Made by a program: the position numbers and the translations under genes. From positions 2,976,001 through 3,040,000 of the forward strand of contig NZ_CP138214.1 in assembly GCF_034043515.1 (NCBI RefSeq): a stretch of DNA of 64,000 nt, written 5' to 3'. This stretch comes from Pseudomonas sp. MUP55 (GTDB taxonomy: Bacteria > Pseudomonadota > Gammaproteobacteria > Pseudomonadales > Pseudomonadaceae). The notes beneath the pieces are model-generated. The model was not told the DNA's origin. It saw nothing but the letters and a program-made list of their open reading frames with translations, and ran no database searches. Shown here in pieces: positions 56,073-63,889 of this stretch. Within the stretch, counting starts at the first letter, position 1. Each line of letters begins with the position of its first letter.

Positions 56073-56630
56073 TTACTTGGCCTTGATGGCCTTGATCTCT
56101 TCCTCGGTGTACTTGCAGGCTAGGTGCAGACCTTCCAGCCAGGCGACCTTCTCGGCGCCAATGCGCGACACCAGACGAATCCGGTACTCCACGGCGTTGC
56201 CGGACAGGTTGCGGTTGCATTTCACGCATTGTCGGTGGATGTTCAGCGGCTCGAAACGCAGCTCTGGGCATGCGCCAACGGATCGGTAGTGCCCGGCATC
56301 CCAACGGCTGCCGGTCATGAGGTCATTGTCGTTCGGCCTCGAGTCGCAACTGATGCAGGGCAGGTGCGCGTCACGCAGACGCACGTACTCGTTAACCGCG
56401 GCCTGGGCTTCGCGCAGGTGATCCGCCCTGCTCTTCAGCTTCTCTTTGCGGACTTTGATCTCGCGGCGCTCAACCTGGGCCAGCGACTTACGCGCCTTCG
56501 CCTGGTTCACGTCCTTGATGGCCAGGCCGCACTTCGGGCTGCAAACAGCTTGGCCCAGGCGCTGCGGCGGGAAGCTGATGCCGCATGCGGGGTTCTTGCA
56601 CTTCTTCGGTCTGGGTTGCTTGGCGATCAT
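56073..56630 (-). CDS. ninG: Recombination protein NinG
   Basis: A 185-residue lambda NinG (Rap) homologue, a structure-specific nuclease aiding phage recombination. N-terminal zinc-binding-like CKNPACGISF and CSPKCGLAI, coiled middle, and the conserved CISCDSRPNDNDLMTGSRWD, AGHYRSVGACPELRF and NIHRQCVKCNRNLSGN. Start overlaps the ninB stop by four bases. Confidence 0.92.
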   Translation of the reverse strand: MIAKQPRPKKCKNPACGISFPPQRLGQAVCSPKCGLAIKDVNQAKARKSLAQVERREIKVRKEKLKSRADHLREAQAAVNEYVRLRDAHLPCISCDSRPNDNDLMTGSRWDAGHYRSVGACPELRFEPLNIHRQCVKCNRNLSGNAVEYRIRLVSRIGAEKVAWLEGLHLACKYTEEEIKAIKAK

Positions 56631-57097
56631 GCAGCCTCCTTGCTGAGTAGATCAGTGAAAACCACACCTTGGCCTGTGAAATAGGCAGTGATGCGGTCGG
56701 TGTAATTGATGCCTTGGGCGCGGTTGAACAGGCTGGTCACAGGGAAGCCGTCAGGGCCGAACAAATGGCATTCGCCCATCATTGCCAGCTTCGTCTCGTA
56801 TGGCAGATGGCGCATGACCCGGTACCACTCGGCCTGGAACCCAGCGTCCTCGTTCAGCAGGATCTGCACACCGAAGTGAAGCTTGCAGTACCGGCGGGCG
56901 TCGGCCGCGTCACCGATCTGGGTCATCTCGGCGATGCGCTTGTACATCCCGAACCACAGCCGGTTCTGGTCGAGCGTACGATCCTTGCCTGGGCGCAGAG
57001 AGACCACCACAAACTTCTTGTCCCGGTACATAGCGCTCAACTTAGTGATCGCCTCAGAGAGCTTGGCTTGGCAGTTGACGCTGATCTTGTCGGTCAT
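56627..57097 (-). CDS. ninB: Recombination protein NinB
   Basis: A 156-residue lambda NinB (Orf) homologue, a recombination mediator binding single-stranded DNA. RTLDQNRLWFGMYKRIAEMT, RRYCKLHFGVQIL and EWYRVMRHLPYETKLAMMGE are characteristic. Four-base overlaps with both neighbours show a tight operon. Confidence 0.9.
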   Translation of the reverse strand: MTDKISVNCQAKLSEAITKLSAMYRDKKFVVVSLRPGKDRTLDQNRLWFGMYKRIAEMTQIGDAADARRYCKLHFGVQILLNEDAGFQAEWYRVMRHLPYETKLAMMGECHLFGPDGFPVTSLFNRAQGINYTDRITAYFTGQGVVFTDLLSKEAA

Positions 57098-57891
57098 TGC
57101 ACCGCCCTCTTCTCTTCCAGCTCTCGGGCCTGCTTGATAAGGAACGCCCGGCGATCTGCCAACTCATTGGCTGCTTCAATGCGCATCTCGTCTTTTTTCT
57201 CGGCGCTGGCGGTGCGCATCTCCAGCATCGATGACTTCACCAACTCAAGCTTCTGGCGAAGCGCCGGCGCTGGCCGCGTAACGGTGCCAGTAAGCAAACC
57301 CGCAATCGCGCGGCCATCTTCCGTGACGGGCTCGATACTCAGGTCCGCGAGGTACTTCTGGGCGTGCTCGCGTGGGATGCGCTTCAGCTCCATCGCCTTG
57401 GTGACAGCCTGGATTCGGCGGTTGGCGTCAAAGCCGACCGAAACGTGCCAGTTGACGGCCTTAGCATCCTCGCGGGCCTGGCTCACGAACCTCTGGTAGG
57501 CGTCGATGAACGCCATGCGCGCACCGATTCTGTCGCCGCCATCAAGGATGGGTTTCGCGGCAGCCAGTGCCAGTTGGATCTCGTCGGTCAGCACCACGGT
57601 TTCAAATTCGTCGTTGGTGGTCATGGCGATGGCCCAGGCCTCGTCCTTGCCCGGGCGCCCGTCGGAGGACTGGACGCGTTGCAGGATGTCGGCCATCGCC
57701 AGCTTGCCCTTCACCTCGAAGCGACAAGCCTTCAGTGCGGCTTTCACGACAGGCACCGGATACGCACAGAGGTCTTCAGCCATCATCGCGGCAGTGCCCG
57801 GGTTCATTTCCTGGCCCATGGCCTCCGCGGTGGCGCAGATGGCGGCGGCCAGCCCGGCAACCTGCTGGTCATTCATTTCAAAGGTATTCAT
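57094..57891 (-). CDS. Phage replication-region protein (P position)
   Basis: A 265-residue protein: MNTFEMNDQQVAGLAAAICA, AYPVPVVKAALKACRFEVKG (a pattern shared by phage helicase-loader-like proteins), ADILQRVQSSDGRPGKDEAW, and a charged C-terminus. Between the O-like gene and ninB, where lambda has the helicase loader P. Function is inferred from position. ATG at 57891. Confidence 0.7.
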   Translation of the reverse strand: MNTFEMNDQQVAGLAAAICATAEAMGQEMNPGTAAMMAEDLCAYPVPVVKAALKACRFEVKGKLAMADILQRVQSSDGRPGKDEAWAIAMTTNDEFETVVLTDEIQLALAAAKPILDGGDRIGARMAFIDAYQRFVSQAREDAKAVNWHVSVGFDANRRIQAVTKAMELKRIPREHAQKYLADLSIEPVTEDGRAIAGLLTGTVTRPAPALRQKLELVKSSMLEMRTASAEKKDEMRIEAANELADRRAFLIKQARELEEKRAVQ

Positions 57892-58735
57892 TACGGTCAC
57901 CTGCTTGGCGTTTGGCCAGAACCATCTGGGCGGCCTGCTCCGCTGCGGAGTGGTTCGCCTCTGTCCGTTCCATCTGGCGGGCGGTTGTGCCGTTGATGCG
58001 CTGCCCGGTCACCCACTGGGTGTGATAGCTCTCGGCGTTGGCCAGCAGCTCGTTGAGGCTGTGGCACTTGCGCAGCACAGCGGCATCGCTGGTTTTCAAG
58101 AAGTGGGCAGCGACGTGGTGGGCGACGTCGGCGCCGAGACGGTCTACCAACTGTCCGAGCTGGCCGCCGACCTTGGCATTCCACACAGGCCAGGCGCTGT
58201 AGCGCTTGCGGTAAGCCATGGCGTAGTTCGCCCAGACCTTGAAGGTTTTGCAGGTCTGGTCTTTGGGGCCAGGCATGTCGGCGGGGATCTCGACCCGTGG
58301 GGTTTCGGTGCGATCAACCACCAGCACCAGACCGCGGGACTGAGCCGGCTTGCCGGTGGCGTCCTGCAAGTCCTGACTGGTGTCCTGATTGGTACCCTGA
58401 TGATTGGTATCCTGATTTGTCGGAGATTTTTCCGACCCTTGTTCGGATTTTTTTCCGACCTTGCTCGGAGATTTTTCCGAGGTAGATCGGATATTTTTCC
58501 GACCCTTGGCTTTTGGTGGGGTCGGATATTTTTCCGACCCATCCAGCTTCTGGTTCCACTCGACGGCCTTCTCTGTGAGGCGGAAAAGCGTGATGTTCGA
58601 AGTACTGGAAAGCTCAATCAAGCCGGCCTCTTCCAGGGCCTTCAGCATGCGATAAGCAGTGTCCGGCTTATCAGTGAGCAGCGGCAGCTCCTCGATGATC
58701 TTGGCCTTGCTCAGCGCGAAGAAGATCCCGTCAAC
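57878..58735 (-). pseudogene. O-like replication protein, 5'-truncated
   Basis: Frame open from about 58735 (DGIFFALSKAKIIEELPLLT, a winged-helix start) through a Lys/Ser-rich repeated linker (residues encoded by the iterons, SEKYP, SEKSP) to a C-terminal helicase-interaction domain (KTFKVWANYAMAYRKRYSAW). The true N-terminus is missing: upstream the sequence becomes the Bet gene of the other strand. An internal ATG at 58648 is the only in-window start. Confidence 0.75.
58420..58537. repeat. Five iterons, putative phage replication origin
   Basis: A 16-base palindromic repeat, TCGGAnATTTTTCCGA, occurs at 58420, 58443, 58465, 58487 and 58522 (steps of 23, 22, 22 and 35 bases; copy 2 has one substitution). 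It lies inside the O-like gene, as the lambda origin does. A stretch of GATTGGTA-type direct repeats (about 58373-58420) adjoins it. Confidence 0.8.
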
Positions 58736-59095
58736 GCCATGTGGAAGCGCCGAGCATTTGCCCAGCTCGCCAAATGCGCCGAGGCCCAGGCCCTGCGCAA
58801 AGCTTTTCCTGAAGTCGGCTCAGCGCCAACGGCCGACGAGATGGAAGGCAAGGCGTTCGAGGAGCCGGCGCGCGATGTCAGCCCGCGACAGCAAGCCCAG
58901 CCTGAACCGGAAGCGCTGCCCGCCTACTCCGACGAACTGCTGACCGAGAACATCGTGAAGTGGCAGCCACTAATTGACTCGAACCGCACCAGTCCTGAAC
59001 ACCTCATTGCGACCATCAGCAGCAAGTACATGCTGAGCTCGGCGCAGATTGAAAAAATCACCAACCTCAAAGCCCTCGATGGAGATTCAGCATGA
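58735..59095 (+). pseudogene. Bet/RecT annealing protein, C-terminal fragment
   Basis: Reads NAMWKRRAFAQLAKCAEAQA then LRKAFPEVGSAPTADEMEGK, the C-terminal core of RecT/Bet single-strand annealing proteins, then an acidic tail ending at TGA 59093-59095. The N-terminal ~150 residues are missing; leftward the sequence becomes the O-like gene. The stop overlaps the exonuclease start by four bases, the usual bet-exo coupling. Confidence 0.8.
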
Positions 59096-60717
59096 AAATT
59101 CACAACGTAGCTCAAGGCTCCGCCGAGTGGCTTGCCCTTCGCGCCAAGTTCCGTACCGCCTCTGAGGCCCCGGCGATGATGGGGGCTTCGAAGTACCAAA
59201 CCCGGAGCGATCTGCTGGCGGCCAAGAAGACCGGCATCACGCCCGATGTCACGCCGTCGCAGCAGTTCATCTTCGACAAAGGCCACGCCACTGAAGCGCT
59301 GGCCCGTCCACTGGCTGAGGCGTTGATCGGCGAAGAGCTGTATCCGATCGTTGCCACCGAGGGCAACCTGCTGGCCTCCATGGACGGCGCTACCATGCTC
59401 GGCGAGACACTGTTCGAGCACAAACTCTGGAATGAGTCGGTCGTGGCCCAGGTGAAAGCCGGAGAACTAGCTCCGCACTACTACTGGCAGCTTGAGCAGC
59501 AGTTGCTGGTCAGCGGCGCCGAGCGAGTGATCTTTGTTTGTTCGGACGGCACGCCGGAGAACTTCGTGCACATGGAATACCGCCCTGTCGCCGGGCGCGC
59601 GGCCCAGTTGATCGAGGGCTGGAAACAGTTCGAGGCAGACCTGGCCAATTTCGAGATGGCTGACGCTCCTTCAATCGTCGTCGGCAAGGCACCCGATGAG
59701 CTGCCAGCGCTGCGCATCGAGCTGACCGGCATGGTCACCGCCAGCAACCTGAAGGTGTTTGAAGACTCGGCCCTGGCTGTCATCGACTCGGTGAAAACCA
59801 CGCTCTCTACCGACCAAGACTTCGCCGACGCCAAGAAGGCGGTCAAATGGTGCGGCGACGTTGAAGAGGCTGTCGCCGTCGCCAAAAAGCAGGCCCTGTC
59901 GCAGACCCAAAGCATCGACGAGCTGTTTTCGTCGTTGGATCGCATCAGTGCCCATGCTCGCGAGACACGCCTGAAAGTCGACAAGCTGGTGAAGGCTCAA
60001 GAGCTGCTGGTGAAGACCAACATCAAGCAAAAAGCCGAGCTGGCGCTGGCGGATCACATCGCCGCAATCAACAAGACGCTTGGCAAGGTCACGCTGCCTC
60101 ATGTCGTTTCGGACTTCGCCGGCGCCATGAAGAACAAGCGCACCATCGCCAGCCTCCAGGACGCGGTAGATACCGAGCTTGCCCGGGCGAAGATCGACGC
60201 CAGTCAGGCAGCGGACAGTATTCGCTTGAACCTGACCAGCCTGGCGGAGCTCGCCGTTGATTACGCCTTCCTGTTCAACGACGTGCAGCAGCTGGTGACC
60301 AAGGCCAATGATGACCTGGTGACGCTGATCAAATTCCGAATCTCCGAACACCAGAAGGCGGAGAAGGTAAAGGCCGAAGCGAAGCGCATCGCCGAAGAGC
60401 AGGAAGCCCAGCAGCTGGCAACCATCAAGCCAGAGCCTGTCGTGGAGAAGGTGGCGACACCAGAGCCTGTCCGCACCGCTCCGGTCAAGGCGGCGCCCGT
60501 CGGCCAGGCCACAAAGCCTGTGCCGAGCCACACGGTGGAGCAGGTAGCGCTGCAGGCCAACGTAACGGACTTCGAGGCACTGATCAAAGCAGTGGCATAT
60601 GGTCAGGCGCCGATCACGCTGCTTTTGGTCAACTGGGAAGCGCTCGACGCGATGGTCGCAGCGCAGGGTGCAAACTTCAGCATGGCCGGGGTGACACTCG
60701 GCAAGGCGGCAGCATGA
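59092..60717 (+). CDS. YqaJ-type phage exonuclease with C-terminal extension
   Basis: A 541-residue protein. Residues about 1-205 are a YqaJ/lambda-exo-type nuclease: GSAEWLALRAKFRTASEAPA, FDKGHATEALARPLAEALIG, NLLASMDGATMLGETLFEHK (Asp/Glu), VAQVKAGELAPHYYWQLEQQ (Glu-x-Lys region). Residues about 205-420 are a helical DUF1351-like region, then a Pro/Val-rich linker and a small C-terminal domain. Much longer than a plain YqaJ nuclease. Pairs with Bet for recombination. Confidence 0.88.
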   Translation: MKIHNVAQGSAEWLALRAKFRTASEAPAMMGASKYQTRSDLLAAKKTGITPDVTPSQQFIFDKGHATEALARPLAEALIGEELYPIVATEGNLLASMDGATMLGETLFEHKLWNESVVAQVKAGELAPHYYWQLEQQLLVSGAERVIFVCSDGTPENFVHMEYRPVAGRAAQLIEGWKQFEADLANFEMADAPSIVVGKAPDELPALRIELTGMVTASNLKVFEDSALAVIDSVKTTLSTDQDFADAKKAVKWCGDVEEAVAVAKKQALSQTQSIDELFSSLDRISAHARETRLKVDKLVKAQELLVKTNIKQKAELALADHIAAINKTLGKVTLPHVVSDFAGAMKNKRTIASLQDAVDTELARAKIDASQAADSIRLNLTSLAELAVDYAFLFNDVQQLVTKANDDLVTLIKFRISEHQKAEKVKAEAKRIAEEQEAQQLATIKPEPVVEKVATPEPVRTAPVKAAPVGQATKPVPSHTVEQVALQANVTDFEALIKAVAYGQAPITLLLVNWEALDAMVAAQGANFSMAGVTLGKAAA

Positions 60718-60956
60718 TCAGCAACCTCAGATCTGATATCGAGTTCCGGCGCGAAAAAGCGCTGGAGCTTTCCAGTCAGGTCCGGCGGCACCTGGCCGCC
60801 GGCGGCCAGCTCACCATCGGCGATAGCCCGGCGATCAATCCAGCGCCGGCGAAGCGTTCGGAATTCGTCGATCCGACAACCATCCTCAAGCGCCGCAAGC
60901 CGCTCATCACCCGGGCCGAGCGTGAAGCGCTGCGCAAACTCGCGGAGGCTTTATGA
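60714..60956 (+). CDS. Small early phage protein of unknown function
   Basis: An 80-residue basic protein (MISNLRSDIEFRREKALELS, ending AEREALRKLAEAL). Overlaps both the exonuclease and the next gene by four bases, so it is translationally coupled within the early operon. Confidence 0.75.
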   Translation: MISNLRSDIEFRREKALELSSQVRRHLAAGGQLTIGDSPAINPAPAKRSEFVDPTTILKRRKPLITRAEREALRKLAEAL

Positions 60957-61423
60957 GCAAGCGCAAGCCGCACAACCTCAAAGCCCGCATTGACCGGTCC
61001 TGCCGGTCGCTGCTGGCCGCCAACCACGTCGCGGTGGTCAACATCGACCCCAGTGGCCGACAGGGCATGATCAACTACAAGTCGCTGAAGAACATCGCGC
61101 CCGGGAAGATCGGTCAGGCCGTCTGTGGCATTCCCCACCGCTGGACGATCTACCTCAGCGCCCTCTGCATCGACGCCCGCGGAGACCGGTACAGCAAATC
61201 GGTGGAGGTAGCGCCCGACGGCGTCTACCTCTCCGACCACCTGGAAGACGTGATCGAGCATTGCTACAAACAGCTGCGCGACGAAGCCAACCAGAGCCAG
61301 ATGGTGGCTTCTGGCTGGATCGCCATTCCTGAAGTCATGTCGCTGGACGAGGAACACGCCGCGCGGATCTTCGAAGCCGTCGGCGCCTGGCATCAGGTGA
61401 AGGTCGATTCATGCGCCGCATAG
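60953..61423 (+). CDS. Early phage protein of unknown function
   Basis: A 156-residue protein (MSKRKPHNLKARIDRSCRSL, AGKIGQ-like middle, DHLEDVIEHCYKQLRDEANQ, SGWIAIPEVMSLDEEHAARI). No family named with certainty; the type is common beside YqaJ nucleases in Pseudomonas phages. Coupled to its upstream neighbour by a four-base overlap. Confidence 0.75.
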   Translation: MSKRKPHNLKARIDRSCRSLLAANHVAVVNIDPSGRQGMINYKSLKNIAPGKIGQAVCGIPHRWTIYLSALCIDARGDRYSKSVEVAPDGVYLSDHLEDVIEHCYKQLRDEANQSQMVASGWIAIPEVMSLDEEHAARIFEAVGAWHQVKVDSCAA

Positions 61424-61492
61424 CCCGCACCCAGCAACGCAAACGACAAACCTGGCTCGCACTGCCGGCCAGCGGAATAGAAGAGGTAGGCT

Positions 61493-61981
61493 ATGGCTGT
61501 GACACAGGAAGAACGAACAGCCAAGCTTGCCGAGAAGCGGCAGGAACTGGGCGAGCAGGAAATGCGGCACACGGTCCCGTACGGCACCAGGCAGATGCTC
61601 GACGAGCTGATGCTCTGGCATGAGATCGAGGAAGTCAGCGAGGCGGTGCAACTGCTGGTGCTGAACGCCCGGGCCGTGGATCTGCCTCCGGCGCCGCCGA
61701 GAGTCAAAGGGCCGTCCGACAAAATCCGTCACTACTTCCGCCAGGGAATGCGTGACCGGCTGGCGGCAGTCACCGCAGAGCTGGGCGAGACAAAGGGTCG
61801 GGCGACCATCTGGCGCCTGATCGCATACGCCCACTCGCTCGGCGCCGAGAAGTCCGCGGCACTCTTCGAAATTAAGCGCCACGGTTTGACCGTATCGGAA
61901 AACGTGGCGCTCAAATTACGGCAAGCAGGTTTCGCCGAATCGCTCCAAATGAACGCCGAAGACGACGGCGAAAACGGCTGA
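61493..61981 (+). CDS. Early phage protein of unknown function
   Basis: A 162-residue helical protein (MAVTQEERTAKLAEKRQELG, MLDELMLWHEIEEVSEAVQL, KIRHYFRQGMRDRLAAVTAE, ending MNAEDDGENG). ATG preceded by AGAGGTAGGCT. The second half resembles small DNA-binding helical proteins; no firm call. Confidence 0.7.
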   Translation: MAVTQEERTAKLAEKRQELGEQEMRHTVPYGTRQMLDELMLWHEIEEVSEAVQLLVLNARAVDLPPAPPRVKGPSDKIRHYFRQGMRDRLAAVTAELGETKGRATIWRLIAYAHSLGAEKSAALFEIKRHGLTVSENVALKLRQAGFAESLQMNAEDDGENG

Positions 61982-62039
61982 CAACCTACCCTGCTCGCTG
62001 CATTCAGTACCAGATGATCGGGCATTGAGCTCGTTTCAA

Positions 62040-62456
62040 TCAGGCAAGAGCAAGCCCAGCAACTGTATTTACTACAGCGATGATCAACGGCGGAACCCAG
62101 GAGTCTTTCAACGAGCTTATGACTTTATGAATAAGGCCCTCGTCGGGCTTTTCTGATTCAAGCTGCTTTGCGAGTTCTGAAAGCGAGTCAATAAGGCCCT
62201 GCACTTGCTGAGTTATAGCGGTATCTGCGGCTTCATAAGCAATCTTGATGTCAGCGCTGCCGACTCTCACTTGATTACCTATCACCGAAGACCCAGGCCC
62301 TCCACCAGTAGCATTGACCACCATGCCGATACCGCCACTGGTCGAAATACTCTGACCAACAGCTGTTGCCTGAACGTTGATAGTGAACTGTTTTGGTTGT
62401 GCCGAAATGCTCTCGACCAGAGTTCGAATGATGAGAACAGCTTCGCTTCTTTCCAT
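62040..62456 (-). CDS. Unrecognised protein with C-terminal membrane anchor (moron)
   Basis: A 138-residue protein on the strand opposite the early operon. Residues 1-30 helical (MERSEAVLIIRTLVESISAQ), a Gly-rich beta-like middle (ISTSGGIGMVVNATGGGPGS, GNQVRVGSADIKI), a helical stretch, and a C-terminal hydrophobic anchor (WVPPLIIAVVNTVAGLALA). AAGGAG precedes the ATG. Its upstream element is a near copy of the one at 63804. Confidence 0.65.
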   Translation of the reverse strand: MERSEAVLIIRTLVESISAQPKQFTINVQATAVGQSISTSGGIGMVVNATGGGPGSSVIGNQVRVGSADIKIAYEAADTAITQQVQGLIDSLSELAKQLESEKPDEGLIHKVISSLKDSWVPPLIIAVVNTVAGLALA

Positions 62457-62463
62457 TGAGATT

Positions 62464-62505
62464 CTCCTTAATCCGGCACCGTGCCGGTAACACGTCATAC
62501 CCCAA
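62464..62505 (-). repeat. 42-base upstream element, copy A
   Basis: Contains the hairpin CCGGCAC-C-GTGCCGG (62473-62487), runs into the AAGGAG ribosome site of the gene starting at 62456, and matches copy B (63804-63845) at 34 of 42 positions. A shared promoter or operator for the two single minus-strand genes is inferred. Confidence 0.65.
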
Positions 62506-62564
62506 CCCTAACCAAATTGCCACCACCGGACACCGGAGGGCGGCGCTTACCTGAGGTAAACGAA

Positions 62565-63572
62565 ATGCCTGTACGCCATAGCGTCATCCACAAGATCGAC
62601 AAGAAGCCCGACGGCAGCCCGGCTGTCCTGTTTCTGGGCGCTTCCGAGCAGGTCGAGAGCCAAGCCCGCGACGACCTGATGAGCCAGCTCAACGAAAGCT
62701 ACAACGCCACCACCGGCAAGGGCTGGGGCTTCTTTCATCAGGAGTCAGGCGCCTACCCCTTCAGCGGCTGGCTGGGCAAGTACTTGGCCGGCGTCACCGA
62801 CTTCCTGGCATTCAGCGCCACGGCCGTCGAGCACCTGACCAAGCTTATGGAAGAGTCGAACCTCACCACCGGCGGGCACGCCCTCTTCTGCCACTACCAG
62901 CAAGGCCTGACCGATTACTTGGTCATCGCCCTGGTGCAGGAAACCGAAGCGGTGACGATGACCGAAGAGCTCGCACTGATGACGGTGAAGCGCCTGGACC
63001 TGGACCATATCCGTCTGGCTGCACGCATCAACATCAGCGAATGGCAGAACAACAAGCAGTCGAAGCAGTACATCTCGTACCTGAAGGGCAAGCAGGGCCG
63101 GCGGCTGAACGATTACTTCCGCGACTTCATCGGCTGCCAGGAGGGTGTCGACGGCCCAGGCGAAACCAGGACCCTGCTCAAGGCGTTCAGTGACTTTGTT
63201 GAAAGCGAGGATCTGCCAGAAGAGTCAGCCCGGGAGAAGACGCACACCCTGGTCAGCTACTCAATGGCCCAGGCCAAAATGGGCGAGCCCATCACCCTCG
63301 ACGAGCTGTCTGGCCTGATCGACGAAGACCGGCCAAAGAACTTCTACGACTTCATCAAGGCGAAAGACTACAGGCTTTCCGAGACCCTGCCCCCGGACAA
63401 GAAGACGCTCAACAAATTCCGGCGTTTCACCGGACGGGCCGAGGGCATGTCGATCAGCTTCGAGGCGCACCTGCTGGGCGACAAGATCGAGTTCGACGAA
63501 GCCGGCGGCACGCTGACGTTGCGCGGCCTTCCAACGCAACTGACCGAGCAGCTCAAGCGCGCCAGCGCCTAA
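62565..63572 (+). CDS. Nucleoid-associated protein YejK/NdpA homologue
   Basis: A 335-residue NdpA/YejK-family protein carried by the prophage: [80 protein letters not shown] and [20 protein letters not shown] are the family blocks. Binds the nucleoid; in phage it could compact or protect phage DNA. ATG at 62565 after GAGGTAAACGAA. Confidence 0.9.
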   Translation: MPVRHSVIHKIDKKPDGSPAVLFLGASEQVESQARDDLMSQLNESYNATTGKGWGFFHQESGAYPFSGWLGKYLAGVTDFLAFSATAVEHLTKLMEESNLTTGGHALFCHYQQGLTDYLVIALVQETEAVTMTEELALMTVKRLDLDHIRLAARINISEWQNNKQSKQYISYLKGKQGRRLNDYFRDFIGCQEGVDGPGETRTLLKAFSDFVESEDLPEESAREKTHTLVSYSMAQAKMGEPITLDELSGLIDEDRPKNFYDFIKAKDYRLSETLPPDKKTLNKFRRFTGRAEGMSISFEAHLLGDKIEFDEAGGTLTLRGLPTQLTEQLKRASA

Positions 63573-63582
63573 ACCTCATCGA

Positions 63583-63798
63583 TTACGGCTTGAGCGTGAG
63601 AGCCGTCGCATGCGCGTCACTGATCTCCTTGCATGCCATGTCCACGTAGGGGTGGTCGACTCGGCGGTATGGGCTATGCCCCAGGATAAGCGCAGTGGCA
63701 TGGTCCAAAAGATCCTTGGTGTTGATCCCCTTGCTTTCAGCAGCACCAATCACCGCGATCAGTGCTTGTTCCAATGCGATCTCACGCTCTTTGCTCAT
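63583..63798 (-). CDS. Small protein of unknown function
   Basis: A 71-residue protein (MSKEREIALEQALIAVIGAA, then DLLDHATALILGHSPYRRVD). ATG at 63798 follows AAGGAGCAGTT. Converges with the YejK gene and shares its upstream element with the gene at 62456. Confidence 0.7.
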   Translation of the reverse strand: MSKEREIALEQALIAVIGAAESKGINTKDLLDHATALILGHSPYRRVDHPYVDMACKEISDAHATALTLKP

Positions 63799-63803
63799 AA
63801 CTG

Positions 63804-63845
63804 CTCCTTGATCCGGCTCCATGCCGGTCACCCGTAATACCCCAT
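63804..63845 (-). repeat. 42-base upstream element, copy B
   Basis: Contains CCGGC-TCCAT-GCCGG (63813-63827) followed on the minus strand by the AAGGAG site of the gene at 63798. See copy A. Confidence 0.65.
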
Positions 63846-63889
63846 ATCAACGAATCACGCCAGCCGGCAAGCGTTGCACCGCTAAGATC

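Noticed and set aside
61411..61623. Possible 70-residue gene overlapping the early gene at 61493
   Set aside because: The frame has non-coding character beyond its first 25 residues and overlaps a better-supported gene.
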